A stretch of 64,000 nt of DNA, taken from contig NZ_CP161805.1 in NCBI RefSeq assembly GCF_040801785.1, forward strand, positions 3,162,001-3,226,000, given 5' to 3'. The translations under genes were made by a program, and so were the position numbers. Within the stretch, counting starts at the first letter, position 1. The number at the start of each line of letters is the position of its first letter. Origin of the DNA: Sulfitobacter sp. LCG007 (GTDB lineage: Bacteria > Pseudomonadota > Alphaproteobacteria > Rhodobacterales > Rhodobacteraceae). Below the pieces are notes generated by a model. That model had not been told where the DNA came from, searched no databases, and worked only from the letters and a program-made list of their open reading frames with translations. Shown in pieces: positions 9,232 to 18,641 of this stretch.

Positions 9232-10107
9232 TCAGGAAGGCGCGCGCAGAAGTGTCAGCGTCGTCCAGTCGCCGATCACCTCGCGGTGCGCGAGCTCCAT
9301 GCCGGCATCGCCATAGACCGCCAGGATGTCATCGGCCTGCTCGTTCAGGATGCCGGACAGGATGGCGCGCCCGCCGGGCTGCAGACTGCCGCAGAGGACC
9401 GGGGCCAGAGCGATGAGCGGACCCTTCAGAATATTCGCGAAAATCAGGTCGAAGGGCGCGCGATCGCGCAGGACGGGGTGGTCGAAGCCCTCGGCCACGA
9501 AGCAGCGCACCCGGTCGTCGAGCCGGTTGGCATGGATATTGGTGGCGGCCACCTCGATGGCCACCTCGTCGATATCCGAAGCCAGTACCGTGCCCGGCCA
9601 GATGCGCGCCGCCGCCATCGCAAGAACCGCCGTCCCGCAGCCGATATCGGCCACACAACGTCCCGTGAACCCTTCCGACGCGAGCCGGTCGAGCGCGCGC
9701 AGACAGCCCAGCGTGGTGCCGTGGTGCCCCGTGCCGAAGGCCATCGCCGCCTCGATCAGCAGGGGTTCGGCCCCGTCGGGAATCCGGTGGGCATCATGGC
9801 TGCCATGGACGAAGAAGCGGCCCGCCTCGACCGGGCTGAGCTCGCGGCGCACATGGGCGACCCAATCCTGGTCCGGAAGTTCCGAAACCGCGAAGGGCGC
9901 CGCACCCTTGGCGCCCGCCAGCAGCATGAGCGCGACCTCGTCCGGCGCCTCGGTGAAATAGCCGCCGACCTCCCAGAGCCCGGAGCCATCCTCGAGCTCG
10001 AAGACGCCGAGGCCATAGGGCTCCGGATCCAGTCGGTTCATCGACTCGGCGAGCGCGTCTGCCGCCGCCTGCGTGGGAAGGGTGGTGAATGCGGTATAGG
10101 TCGGCAT
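9232..10107 (-). CDS. prmA: Ribosomal protein L11 methyltransferase PrmA
   Basis: SAM-dependent enzyme of 291 aa that methylates lysines and the N-terminus of L11. An N-terminal substrate-binding domain ends near residue 100. The methyltransferase core shows AFGTGHHGTT (N-G-T-G-H-H type), CVADIGCGTAVLAMAAA for SAM binding, and FANILKGPL near the active site. The start MPTYTAF overlaps the stop of the upstream MATE gene as TGATG. The frame stays open far upstream, but that is a high-GC artefact. Confidence 0.93.
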   Translation of the reverse strand: MPTYTAFTTLPTQAAADALAESMNRLDPEPYGLGVFELEDGSGLWEVGGYFTEAPDEVALMLLAGAKGAAPFAVSELPDQDWVAHVRRELSPVEAGRFFVHGSHDAHRIPDGAEPLLIEAAMAFGTGHHGTTLGCLRALDRLASEGFTGRCVADIGCGTAVLAMAAARIWPGTVLASDIDEVAIEVAATNIHANRLDDRVRCFVAEGFDHPVLRDRAPFDLIFANILKGPLIALAPVLCGSLQPGGRAILSGILNEQADDILAVYGDAGMELAHREVIGDWTTLTLLRAPS

Positions 10108-11498
10108 CAGCGTCTCCGGTATCTTTCGGGGTTCGGATAGGGCCTTACGGGTGGAAGATCCACCTTCGACGGGTCCACGCCGCGAAGGGAATGGACAAAC
10201 CGCCAGCCCCAGGCAGCCGCGAGCGTCCCGGCGATGGCGCCGGCCAGCGCCTGCCCATATATCACGCCCGGCGCCCCGAAAGCGACGGCCAGCAGGACCG
10301 CGGCGGGCCAGGCGATGGCGGCATCCTTGATCCAGTTGACCAATGCCGACCGGAAAGGCCGGCCAAGACTGTTGAAGGCGGCATTGGCGACGAAAAGCGC
10401 ACCCACGAACACATAGCCTCCGACCCCGACTTCCGTGAAGGCCCGCAGCACATCCGCGCCTTGCCCGGTCAGTCCGAAAAGATCGATCACCAGTGGCGTC
10501 GCCAGTGCCAGCAAGGCCCAGGCCGGAAGCGTATAGGCCACGCAGAACAGCAGCGCGTCGCGGTAGGTACTGCGCAGCCGCTCGAAATTTCCGGCTCCGA
10601 AATTCTGACCGAATATTCCCCCGATCGAGCCGGAAAGGGCGAAGATGCCGCCGAAAACCACCACCGTGAGACGCCCGACAACGGCCCATGCGGCCACGGC
10701 ATCGTCTCCGAACGGGGCGATGACGGTCGTCAGCAGGTAGTTCCCGGCAGGGGTCGACATCTGGGTGGCGATGGCGGGCAGGGACAAGGCGGCGAAAGGA
10801 GCGGCGAATGCGGAGACCTCCCGGACCGGGGGCCACGCCACCAGCCGAAGCTGGTGCCAGGCAAAGAAGAACCCCAGAAGCATGAGCATCACGCGATAGA
10901 GAACAAGATTGATGGCCGCCCCGTCCAGACCCAGCCCCAGCCAGAGGATCATGACGGGATCGAGCACCAGCAGCAGAAGGCCCGACAGGAAGGTGACATA
11001 CATCGCCTTCGCGGCAAGCCCGTCGGCGCGCAGCGCGGCGGAAAAGACGAGGCCCGCCGCCATCGGCACCAGCGAAGGCACTGTCATGGCGATGTAGCGC
11101 TCGGCAAGAGCGGCGGTTTCGCCGGTCGCACCGGCAAGCGCCACGAGTTCGCGCCGGAAGAGCAGGATCGCCAGGGCCACCACGGCCTGGACGGCCACTG
11201 CCATCAGCATCGCCGCGCCCGCCTGCCGCGCCGCCCGCCTGCGCCTGCCCTGCCCGATGCTGACAGAGACAAGCGCCGTCGCCGCGATCATCAGCCCGAT
11301 TCCGGAGGAGATCGAAAAGAACTGGATCGCGAAGGCGAACCCGATGGCGGCCACAAGGCGCGGATCCCCGAGTTGCGAGAGCCACAACAGGTTCGCCGCA
11401 TCGACGATGAAGACGAAAGTGATCCCGAAGGCGCCGGTGGCGGTCATCCTCACCACGTGGCCCATGGTGGAGCCGTCCAGAAAACGGCCCCGCTGCAT
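10107..11498 (-). CDS. MATE family multidrug/toxin extrusion transporter
   Basis: Integral membrane protein of 463 aa with about 12 hydrophobic helices in two halves. The first half has GFAFAIQFFSISSGIGLMIA and the second AIATQMSTPAGNYLLTTVIAPFG, typical of MATE (NorM/DinF-like) cation antiporters. It lies 3 nt after the MFS gene and overlaps prmA by one base, so the three are probably co-transcribed. Substrate unknown. Confidence 0.88.
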   Translation of the reverse strand: MQRGRFLDGSTMGHVVRMTATGAFGITFVFIVDAANLLWLSQLGDPRLVAAIGFAFAIQFFSISSGIGLMIAATALVSVSIGQGRRRRAARQAGAAMLMAVAVQAVVALAILLFRRELVALAGATGETAALAERYIAMTVPSLVPMAAGLVFSAALRADGLAAKAMYVTFLSGLLLLVLDPVMILWLGLGLDGAAINLVLYRVMLMLLGFFFAWHQLRLVAWPPVREVSAFAAPFAALSLPAIATQMSTPAGNYLLTTVIAPFGDDAVAAWAVVGRLTVVVFGGIFALSGSIGGIFGQNFGAGNFERLRSTYRDALLFCVAYTLPAWALLALATPLVIDLFGLTGQGADVLRAFTEVGVGGYVFVGALFVANAAFNSLGRPFRSALVNWIKDAAIAWPAAVLLAVAFGAPGVIYGQALAGAIAGTLAAAWGWRFVHSLRGVDPSKVDLPPVRPYPNPERYRRR

Positions 11499-11501
11499 CC
11501 T

Positions 11502-12734
11502 CTATTCGGCAGGGGCCGGAAGACCGGGCCCGAAGATCGTCTCGTTTCCCTTCTCCGGGTGGCGCGGAATCATCATCGCCAGAACCAGCGACACCGCGGC
11601 CATGCCCGCAGCCAGCAGGAACACGGCAGCGGGCGAGACAAGCCAGAGTAGCCCGAGCAGCACAGGCAGGAACACCGCGGCGATATGATTGATGGTGAAG
11701 GCCACCGCGGCCGTCGGAGCGATGTCGCCCGGATCGGCGATCTTCTGGAAATACGTCTTGAGAGCCAGCGCCAGACCGAAGAAAACATGGTCGATCACAT
11801 AGAGCGTGGCAGCCACCATCACGCCCCAACCCATATAGTAGACCCCGCCATAGGCGAGGAAGACGCACACCAGCCCGGCGTATTCGAAGATCAGCACCCT
11901 GCGCTCGCCAAAATGCCCCACGGCGCGCCCGAGAAGCGGGGCGACCAGAATGTTGATGATCAGGTTCACGAGATATAGCGTGGTGATCTCGTCCACCTCG
12001 AAGCCGAAACGTTCGACCATCATGAAGCCGGCGAACACCACGAAAATCTGGCGCCGCGCGCCCGACATGAATTGCAGCGCATAATAAAGCCAGTAGCGCC
12101 GGCGCAGGATCATCTTCTTGATCTGGGGGTTCGGCGCCTCGAACTGCGGATAGGCGGCAAGCGCGAAAAGCGCCAGCGCGAAGGTGATCCCGCCCGAGAT
12201 CATGTAGACGCTGCCGTAGCTCAGATCGAGCGCCTCCCACAGCGCCATGATCGCGACATAGGCGACCAGCGTCGCGCCGGACCCGGCGGCAAGCAGCCAG
12301 CCAAGCACCTGCGGCGCCTCCGACTTCCTCAGCCACTGAAGCTGGAGCGACTGGTTCACCGTCTCGTAGTAGTGAAACCCGATCGAGCTCAGCATGGTGA
12401 CCACGAGGATGCCACCGAGGGTCGGAAACCATGCGGTGACGGCGGTGGCAATTCCCAGCAGCATCAACGAACACAGCGCCAGCACCTGCTCGCGCACGAA
12501 CAGGATGATGGCGATCACGCCTACCGCCAGAAAGCCGGGGATCTCGCGCACGGTGTGCAACAGCCCGATGTCGGACCCGTCGAAATCGGCGACCTCGATG
12601 ACGAAGTTGTTGAGCAGCGCCGACCAGGTGTTGAAGGCCACAGGCATGGCGAGCGCCATGAGGAAGAGAAGCGTGACGGGGCGGCGCCAGAAAGGCAGGT
12701 GCCGCGCGTCCTCGAGGCGAACGATACGGGTCAT
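11502..12734 (-). CDS. Major facilitator superfamily transporter
   Basis: Membrane protein of 410 aa with about 12 helices. The start MTRIVRLEDARHLPFWRRPV is chosen because the helix bundle begins right after; an in-frame extension upstream is basic and unlike a signal. Loop 8-9 has APLLGRAVGHFGERRVLIFE, an MFS loop motif. It pairs with the downstream MATE gene. Substrate unknown. Confidence 0.82.
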   Translation of the reverse strand: MTRIVRLEDARHLPFWRRPVTLLFLMALAMPVAFNTWSALLNNFVIEVADFDGSDIGLLHTVREIPGFLAVGVIAIILFVREQVLALCSLMLLGIATAVTAWFPTLGGILVVTMLSSIGFHYYETVNQSLQLQWLRKSEAPQVLGWLLAAGSGATLVAYVAIMALWEALDLSYGSVYMISGGITFALALFALAAYPQFEAPNPQIKKMILRRRYWLYYALQFMSGARRQIFVVFAGFMMVERFGFEVDEITTLYLVNLIINILVAPLLGRAVGHFGERRVLIFEYAGLVCVFLAYGGVYYMGWGVMVAATLYVIDHVFFGLALALKTYFQKIADPGDIAPTAAVAFTINHIAAVFLPVLLGLLWLVSPAAVFLLAAGMAAVSLVLAMMIPRHPEKGNETIFGPGLPAPAE

Positions 12735-12830
12735 GCTGTCGCAATTAGGCCTTTTCGCCACCCTTGACGAGAGGCAAAATCGGCGCCCCTCCGCCCCCAC
12801 CCGACGCCTCCGACCTGTCGCGCCCGGTTC

Positions 12831-12866
12831 CTTCCTTTGCTTCAAAATATCCCCGCCGGAGGCAGC
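12831..12866 (-). repeat. Dispersed 3'-end element, copy 1 (after priA)
   Basis: Read on the minus strand the interval carries GGCGGGGATATTTTGAAGC followed by AAAGGAAGG. It begins about 33 nt beyond the priA stop. A related copy in the same orientation follows the methylmalonyl-CoA mutase gene at 60889-60917. GC-rich sequence leading into an ATATTTT run suggests a 3'-end role. Confidence 0.5.
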
Positions 12867-12898
12867 GCGCCCTGGCGCGCTTCGAAGCGATCGCCTCT

Positions 12899-15139
12899 TC
12901 AGAAGAAGGATTGCGGGTCTATGTCCACCGCAAGACGCAGATCGCCCCTGACCCGAAGCGGCGCGATCCAGCGCGATATGGCATCCTGAAGCGGCACGTC
13001 CTTGCGTGCCTTGACGAGCAGACGCACTCGATGGCGCCCCCGGATGCGCGCGATCGGGGCCGGCGCGGGGCCGAAGACCTGCGCGCCCACGCTGCGCAGC
13101 GCCTCGTCATGGCGCGCCAGGCGGTTGCCCGCGTCAAAAGCAAGGGCCGCGTCCGGAGAGCTCAGCACGATCCCGGCAAGCCTGCCGTAGGGCGGCACAC
13201 CCGCAGCCTCGCGCTCGCGCGCTTCCGCCGCCCAGAAAGCCTGCTCGTCTCCGCCCACGATGGCCCGCATCACCGGATGTTCCGGCTGGTAGGTCTGAAG
13301 CAGCGCCTGACCCGGCCTGTCCGCCCGTCCGGCCCGCCCCGCGACCTGCCGCATGAGCTGGAACGTCCGTTCCGCTGCGCGCAGGTCCGACCCCTGCAGA
13401 CCCAGGTCCGCATCGATCACGCCCACGAGTGTCAGCAGCGGGAAGTTGTGGCCCTTCGCGACCAGCTGCGTGCCGATGACGATGTCGGCGCTTCCCGCCG
13501 CGATGCCTTCGATCTCGGCCTTCAGTGCGCGGGCCGATCCGTACATGTCCGAACTCAGCGTGGCGATGCGCGCCTGCGGGAACAGCGCCGCGGCTTCCTC
13601 GCCCAGCCTCTCCACCCCCGGCCCGATGGCCGCCAGCTTGCCCTCGGCCTGGCAGGAGGGGCACACGGCCGGAACCGGCTTCGTCTCGCCGCACTGGTGG
13701 CAGACCAGCCGCTTCTGAAAGCGATGCTCGACCATGCGCGCGTCGCAGTGGTCGCATCCGACCTGATGACCGCAGGCCCGGCAGAGCGTCACAGGGGCAT
13801 AGCCGCGCCGGTTGATGAAGAGCATCGCCTGTTCGCCCGCCGCCAGCCGCTTTCCCACCTCCGCCTGCAGCACGGACGAGATCCATCGGTCCGACGGCAG
13901 ATCCTCGCCGCGCATGTCGATACAGCCCATTTCCGGCAGGACCGCTGTCCCGAACCGCGACGTCAGATCGAGCCTCGCGTATTTGCCGTTCTGCGCATTC
14001 ACCCAGCTTTCAAGCGAGGGTGTGGCCGAGGCCAGCACCACCTGCGCCCCGCAGATCGAGGCCCGCAGCACCGCCATGTCACGCGCGTTGTAAAGCACCC
14101 CTTCCTCCTGCTTGTAGGAGTTGTCGTGTTCCTCGTCGACGACGATCAGCCCGAGATCCCGGAACGGCAGGAACAGCGCAGAGCGCGCCCCGATCACCAG
14201 TTGCACATTTCCCTCGCCCACCATCTTCCAGATCCGCCGCCGCTCGGTCATCGTGGCGCCCGAATGCCATTCCGCGGGCCGCGCGCCGAAGCGCTCTTCG
14301 ACCCGGGTGAGGAACTCGGCCGTCAACGCGATCTCGGGCAGCAACACCAGCGACTGACGGCCCTGCCCGAGGCAGGCCGCCACCGCCTCGAGGTAGACTT
14401 CGGTCTTGCCCGAACCGGTGACCCCGCGCAGCAGCGTGGTACCGTATCCGCCCGAACGGACGGCCTCTTGAAGCCGCGCCGCGGCCTCCTGCTGTTCATT
14501 GGTCAGAGCCTTGCCGCCGCCATCGGCCGACAGGCGCGGATACGGCAGGTCGCGGGGGCTTTCCTCCTCGAGCACCGCGCCCTGCGCCACGAGCCCCTTG
14601 ATCACCGAACCCGACACGCCCGCCGCCTCGGCAAGCTCGTGCAGCGTGAAGGCAAGATCGCCGTAGTCGCTGAGCGCTTCCAGCACCTTGCGCCGGGCAT
14701 CGGTCATCCGGTCGGGTTCGGCGGGTCCGCGCCGGTAGACGCGCCGCATCGCGGGGGCGCCGCCGAGGTCTGGGACCCGTGTGGCCAGCCGCAGCATCGC
14801 GGGCAGGGGCGTCAGCGTGTATTCGGCGGCGCGCAGAAGGAAGCTGCGCATCTCATCGCGCATCGGCGCAACGTCGAAGACCCGAAGGACCGAGCGGATC
14901 CTTGCCAGGTCGAAATCGCCCTGCCCCGGCCCCCAGACGACGCCCGGCACCTTGCGCGGCCCCAGCGGGACCTCGACGAAATCCCCGGTGCGACAGCCGT
15001 ATTCGGGCGCCTTGTAGTCGAGCGGCCGGTCAAGGGGTTGCGTGGTCAGGACACTGACCAGAGCGCCCGGCTCGTGGAACTGAGGCACGCCCAAGACGAC
15101 TTCTCCTGACTGCAGCGACGGAAATGAGGGTTTCAGCAT
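12899..15139 (-). CDS. priA: Primosomal replication-restart helicase PriA
   Basis: Superfamily 2 helicase of 746 aa that restarts stalled forks. It has an N-terminal 3'-DNA-binding domain ([20 protein letters not shown]), Walker [13 protein letters not shown] near residue 240, and a DEEH box ([16 protein letters not shown]). Paired zinc motifs follow ([17 protein letters not shown] and [18 protein letters not shown]), then the C-terminal helicase domain with [14 protein letters not shown]. All motifs are intact. The ATG is at 15139; the family often begins nearer EPGALVSVL. Confidence 0.95.
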   Translation of the reverse strand: MLKPSFPSLQSGEVVLGVPQFHEPGALVSVLTTQPLDRPLDYKAPEYGCRTGDFVEVPLGPRKVPGVVWGPGQGDFDLARIRSVLRVFDVAPMRDEMRSFLLRAAEYTLTPLPAMLRLATRVPDLGGAPAMRRVYRRGPAEPDRMTDARRKVLEALSDYGDLAFTLHELAEAAGVSGSVIKGLVAQGAVLEEESPRDLPYPRLSADGGGKALTNEQQEAAARLQEAVRSGGYGTTLLRGVTGSGKTEVYLEAVAACLGQGRQSLVLLPEIALTAEFLTRVEERFGARPAEWHSGATMTERRRIWKMVGEGNVQLVIGARSALFLPFRDLGLIVVDEEHDNSYKQEEGVLYNARDMAVLRASICGAQVVLASATPSLESWVNAQNGKYARLDLTSRFGTAVLPEMGCIDMRGEDLPSDRWISSVLQAEVGKRLAAGEQAMLFINRRGYAPVTLCRACGHQVGCDHCDARMVEHRFQKRLVCHQCGETKPVPAVCPSCQAEGKLAAIGPGVERLGEEAAALFPQARIATLSSDMYGSARALKAEIEGIAAGSADIVIGTQLVAKGHNFPLLTLVGVIDADLGLQGSDLRAAERTFQLMRQVAGRAGRADRPGQALLQTYQPEHPVMRAIVGGDEQAFWAAEAREREAAGVPPYGRLAGIVLSSPDAALAFDAGNRLARHDEALRSVGAQVFGPAPAPIARIRGRHRVRLLVKARKDVPLQDAISRWIAPLRVRGDLRLAVDIDPQSFF

Positions 15140-15223
15140 CGCAGATCATGGGTTAAATCCAAGCGCAAGCGCGAACGGTCCGGCAGCCTGCGCTCCTGCC
15201 CAACGCATCAGAGGACATCCGAC

Positions 15224-15877
15224 ATGAAGTTTTTCGTCGACACCGCCGAGATCGATGCCATCCGCGAACTCAACGACCTCGGAATGGTTGACGGGGTGAC
15301 AACGAACCCGTCGCTGATCATGAAATCCGGCCGCGACATCCGCGAAGTCACCAAGGAGATCTGCGACCTGGTGGACGGGCCGGTCAGCGCCGAGACCGTT
15401 GCGCTCGACTCGGACGGCATGATCAGCGAGGGCCGCAAGCTGGCCGAGATCGCGCCGAACATCACCGTCAAGGTGCCGCTCACCTGGGACGGCCTGAAGG
15501 CCTGCAAGGTGCTTTCGGGCGAGGGCAAGATGGTGAACGTGACGCTCTGCTTCTCGGCCAACCAGGCCCTGCTGGCCGCGAAGGCCGGGGCGACCTTCAT
15601 CAGCCCCTTCATCGGACGTCTCGACGACATCCATATCGACGGAATGGAGCTGATCCAGGACATCCGCACGATCTACGATAATTACGGCTTCGAGACCCAG
15701 ATCCTCGCCGCCTCCATCCGGTCGGTGAATCACGTGCAGGAAGCCGCCCTGATCGGCGCCGACGTCATGACCGCCCCGCCCGAGGTAATCCGCAAGCTCG
15801 CGGGTCATCCCCTTACGGACAAGGGCCTCGAACAGTTCCTCGCCGACTGGAAGAAGACCGGACAGACCATCGTCTGA
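15224..15877 (+). CDS. tal: Transaldolase / fructose-6-phosphate aldolase family enzyme
   Basis: Short-type transaldolase of 217 aa (subfamily 3B). [20 protein letters not shown] is the family start, [13 protein letters not shown] binds phosphate-side residues, and the Schiff-base lysine lies in [20 protein letters not shown]-like [20 protein letters not shown] completes the barrel. Acts in the non-oxidative pentose phosphate pathway. GAGGAC precedes the ATG. Divergent from priA. Confidence 0.93.
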   Translation: MKFFVDTAEIDAIRELNDLGMVDGVTTNPSLIMKSGRDIREVTKEICDLVDGPVSAETVALDSDGMISEGRKLAEIAPNITVKVPLTWDGLKACKVLSGEGKMVNVTLCFSANQALLAAKAGATFISPFIGRLDDIHIDGMELIQDIRTIYDNYGFETQILAASIRSVNHVQEAALIGADVMTAPPEVIRKLAGHPLTDKGLEQFLADWKKTGQTIV

Positions 15878-15903
15878 TCCTCACGCGGCCTCAGGGCCTA
15901 CCG

Positions 15904-15935
15904 CCGTGACGCGCATCGGCAACACCGCGTCACGG
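15904..15935 (+). terminator. Strong hairpin after the transaldolase gene
   Basis: CCGTGACGCG and CGCGTCACGG form a perfect 10-bp inverted repeat around a 12-nt loop, 27 nt after the stop. There is no T-run, so it may act as an mRNA-end protector rather than a classical terminator. Confidence 0.5.
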
Positions 15936-15948
15936 TCGAGACAACGCT

Positions 15949-15978
15949 GCGGCAAAGAGGCAGATTTTGCCTCGCCGC
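15949..15978 (+). other. Hairpin before the DUF484 gene
   Basis: GCGGC-AAA-GAGGCA, loop GATTT, TGCCTC-GCCGC: an 11-bp stem with an AAA bulge. It ends about 33 nt upstream of the DUF484 ATG and could lie in that gene's leader or be the end of the transaldolase message. Confidence 0.45.
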
Positions 15979-16011
15979 CATGTTATTCCACATAAAAACC
16001 AAGAGAGCAGG

Positions 16012-16719
16012 ATGACGAGCAGTCCCAGGATAGAGGACGCCCTCCGCGAGGCGATCATAACCGAACCCGGCGTGATTCTCGACGACGCCGACCTGATGCG
16101 TGCGCTCATGGCCGCGAACGAACGGGCGATGGGAGAGAACATCGTCGACCTGCGCGGGATCGCGATGGAGCGGCTCGAGCGCCGCCTCGACCGGCTGGAA
16201 GACACCCACCGGTCGGTGATCGCGGCGGCCTACGAGAACCTCGCCGGAACCAACCAGATCCACAGGGCAGTGCTCAAGCTGCTCGACCCCGACGATTTCG
16301 CGACGTTTCTCGAGATGATCGAAACCGAACTGGCCGAGATCCTGAGGGTGGACTGCGTGCGGCTGGTGCTGGAATCGCGTCTCGACGAGAACGACCCGTC
16401 GATCGCGCGTCTGGGCAAGGTCCTGCGCATCTGCACGCCGGGGTTCATCGACGACTATCTCGACGGGACACGCCGTGCCTCGAACCGGCCGGTCACGCTG
16501 CGCCGCGTCGAAAGCGCCAGCGAGCGGATCTATGCAGGCCAAGCGCCTGCCATACGTTCCGAGGCCTGTCTGAAGCTGGACATAGGAACAGGCCGCCTGC
16601 CGGGCCTTCTGGTGCTCGGCGCGCGCGACCCGAGCATGTTCGGCGCTCATCAGGGCACCGACCTGCTTGCCTTTCTGGCGGCCACCATGGAGCGGCTCAT
16701 GCGGCGCTGGCTGCGGTGA
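16012..16719 (+). CDS. DUF484 family protein upstream of xerC
   Basis: Cytoplasmic protein of 235 aa. It has an N-terminal coiled helix (ERLERRLDRLEDTHRSVIAAAYEN), then a GAF-like domain ending GTGRLPGLLVLGARDPSMF and HQGTDLLAFLAATMERL, the pattern of DUF484. DUF484 genes commonly sit immediately before xerC and this one overlaps it (GTGA). The start MTSSPR has AGAGAGCAGG upstream. Biochemical role unknown; GAF-like folds often bind small ligands. Confidence 0.85.
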   Translation: MTSSPRIEDALREAIITEPGVILDDADLMRALMAANERAMGENIVDLRGIAMERLERRLDRLEDTHRSVIAAAYENLAGTNQIHRAVLKLLDPDDFATFLEMIETELAEILRVDCVRLVLESRLDENDPSIARLGKVLRICTPGFIDDYLDGTRRASNRPVTLRRVESASERIYAGQAPAIRSEACLKLDIGTGRLPGLLVLGARDPSMFGAHQGTDLLAFLAATMERLMRRWLR

Positions 16720-17669
16720 GCATGCAGACGCGCGCCGCCCATGAGCAGGATGCGCTGATCAGCCCCGGCGCGCGCGACGCCCTGGAGGCCTGGCTCGCGG
16801 CGCAAGGCGCGCTGCACGGCGCCTCGGCAAACACGCTTTCCGCCTATCGGGGGGACGTGGCGGGCTTTCTCGCCTTCGTCGCCGGCCACAAGGGAGGTCA
16901 TCAGGGTCTCGGCGCGCTGGCGCGCCTCAGCGTGACCGACATGCGCGCCTGGATGGCCCGGACACGCGCGGGGGGGGTCGGTCCCCGATCGCTCGCGCGA
17001 AAGCTTTCGGCGGTCAAGGCGTTCTATCGCTGGCTGGCCGAACGGGAGGGCTTCGAGCCCACGGCAGTGCTGTCGACCCGCTCGCCCAAGTTCCAGCGCA
17101 AACTGCCGCGTCCGCTGTCCGAAGAGGCCGCCCGCGAGGTCATCGACCGGGTCGAGAGCCGTTCCGACAAGACGTGGGTCGCGGCGCGCGACGTGGCCGT
17201 GCTGACCCTGCTCTGGGGGTGCGGGCTGCGGATATCCGAGGCGCTCGGCCTCAGGGCGGGCGATGCGCCGCTGCCTCCGGCGCTGTGCATCCGGGGCAAG
17301 GGCGGCAAGGAGCGGATGGTGCCGATCCTGCCCGCCGCACGCGAGGCCGTGGGTACCTATCTCGCACTTTGCCCGCACCCGAGCCAACCCGCAGACCCGC
17401 TGTTCAGGGCCCTGCGCGGCGGCGCGCTCAGCCCCCGCACGATCCAGAAGGCGATGGCGGAGGCGCGGATGGCCTGCGGTCTTCCGGCCTCGGCCACGCC
17501 GCATGCGATGCGCCACAGCTTCGCCACGCATCTGCTGGACGCCGGCGGCGACCTGCGCGCGATCCAGGAACTTCTGGGCCATGCCTCGCTTTCGACGACA
17601 CAGGCCTACACCGCCGTCGACACCGCCCGCCTGATGGAAGTCTATCGCAACGCGCATCCCCGGGCGTGA
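16716..17669 (+). CDS. xerC: Site-specific tyrosine recombinase XerC
   Basis: Tyrosine recombinase of 317 aa for chromosome-dimer resolution at dif, with XerD. An N-terminal SAM-like core-binding domain runs to about residue 110. The catalytic set is complete: Arg in GCGLRISEALGL, Lys in IRGKGGKERMVP, His-x-x-Arg in PHAMRHSFATH, His in LLGHASLSTTQ and the Tyr nucleophile in QAYTAVD. A GTG start overlaps the DUF484 stop; an ATG two codons on is an alternative. Its gene context argues for housekeeping XerC rather than a phage integrase. Confidence 0.93.
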   Translation: MSMQTRAAHEQDALISPGARDALEAWLAAQGALHGASANTLSAYRGDVAGFLAFVAGHKGGHQGLGALARLSVTDMRAWMARTRAGGVGPRSLARKLSAVKAFYRWLAEREGFEPTAVLSTRSPKFQRKLPRPLSEEAAREVIDRVESRSDKTWVAARDVAVLTLLWGCGLRISEALGLRAGDAPLPPALCIRGKGGKERMVPILPAAREAVGTYLALCPHPSQPADPLFRALRGGALSPRTIQKAMAEARMACGLPASATPHAMRHSFATHLLDAGGDLRAIQELLGHASLSTTQAYTAVDTARLMEVYRNAHPRA

Positions 17670-17741
17670 GAGTGTCGCGACCCGAGCGAGCCCCCGGATT
17701 TCCTTTTGCATCCGGTTAACCTTTCCTTCAAGAACGCCCGC

Positions 17742-18455
17742 ATGTCGCTTCGTCTCAAAGCCCTTCTCGTCCACCTCCTCACGGCAACAGGTGCGGTCTT
17801 CGCGATGCTCGCGATGCTGGCGGCGGTGGACGCCAAGTGGGATCTGATGTTCCTCTGGCTGGTCGTCGCGTTCGCCGTGGACGGCATCGATGGCCCCCTC
17901 GCGCGGCGCTATGACGTCAAGGTCAACTCGCCGCTTTTCGATGGCGTCCTTCTGGACCTCATCATCGACTACCTGACCTATGTCTTCATCCCCGCCTTCG
18001 CGCTTTTCCGGTCCGGCCTCATGGACGGCTGGAGCGGCTGGGTCGTGATCATCATCATCACCTTCGCCTCGGCGATGTATTTCGCGGACACGCGGATGAA
18101 GACAAAGGACAATTCCTTTGCCGGCTTTCCGGGATGCTGGAACATGCTGGTCCTCGTGCTCTTCGCACTCAAACCCGGCTGGGCCACCTGTCTCGTGGTC
18201 GTCACGCTGCTGGCAGCCGCCATGTTCACGAACCTCAAATTCGTCCACCCGGTCAGAACCGAGCGCTGGCGCGCAGTGACGTTGCCGATGGCACTTGCAT
18301 GGACCTTCTTTGCCGGCTGGGCGGCCTGGGTGGACTTCCACCCCGAAAGCTGGGCCCACTGGGGACTTGTGTTCACCAGCCTCTATCTGCTGCTTGTCGG
18401 CATTGCCCAGCAGCTCATCCCTGTCCGCAGCCCTGACAGCGCCGCGCTTCGCTGA
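17742..18455 (+). CDS. pcs: Phosphatidylcholine synthase
   Basis: Inner-membrane CDP-alcohol phosphotransferase of 237 aa that condenses CDP-diacylglycerol with choline, a pathway typical of alphaproteobacteria. The D-G-x2-A-R-x(n)-G-x3-D-x3-D signature starts at DGPLARRYD and continues with FDGVLLDLIID. About seven to eight hydrophobic helices follow. The start MSLRLKALLVHLLTATGAVF matches the family; an upstream TTG-initiated extension is unlikely. Confidence 0.93.
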   Translation: MSLRLKALLVHLLTATGAVFAMLAMLAAVDAKWDLMFLWLVVAFAVDGIDGPLARRYDVKVNSPLFDGVLLDLIIDYLTYVFIPAFALFRSGLMDGWSGWVVIIIITFASAMYFADTRMKTKDNSFAGFPGCWNMLVLVLFALKPGWATCLVVVTLLAAAMFTNLKFVHPVRTERWRAVTLPMALAWTFFAGWAAWVDFHPESWAHWGLVFTSLYLLLVGIAQQLIPVRSPDSAALR

Positions 18456-18467
18456 CCGGGTAAAATA

Positions 18468-18565
18468 GGAACAGGCGTTCCGGAAGCGGACCGGTATTCC
18501 GTTCTCGGAAACGAAACCGGCGGGATGAAGGAAAACCGTTCCGGAACGACGGGCCTTCATGGAAC
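18468..18565. promoter_or_regulatory. Array of GGAAC/GTTCC inverted repeats before the YeeE gene
   Basis: Dyads seen are GGAAC-N4-GTTCC (18468-18481), overlapping TTCCGGAA (18478-18485), TTCCG-N4-CGGAA (18497-18510), the perfect palindrome CGTTCCGGAACG (18537-18548), and a further GGAAC at 18561. They lie 77-174 nt upstream of the YeeE ATG, a good place for a repressor or activator. The second dyad also reads ATTC-N8-GAAA, near the ATTC-N8-GAAT type bound by persulfide sensors of the SqrR/BigR group. Confidence 0.5.
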
Positions 18566-18641
18566 GGGCTGATGTCCACGGATGTTGATTTCCCGATGCC
18601 GAAAGAGCATCTCTGCGCGGATTCGCAATCGAGGTTCCACC

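Noticed and set aside
10108..12744. In-frame upstream extension of prmA to 1170 codons
   Set aside because: It overlaps the MATE and MFS genes in another frame; prmA has its proper start at 10107.
12764..15109. Long plus-strand open frame of about 780 codons
   Set aside because: It is antisense to priA, whose motifs are complete; the frame is rich in Arg, Pro, His and Gln as expected for a high-GC shadow.
16716..17669. Tyrosine recombinase as a sign of an integrated element
   Set aside because: Coupling to DUF484 and the housekeeping neighbours identify chromosomal XerC; no tRNA, attachment repeat or phage gene is nearby.
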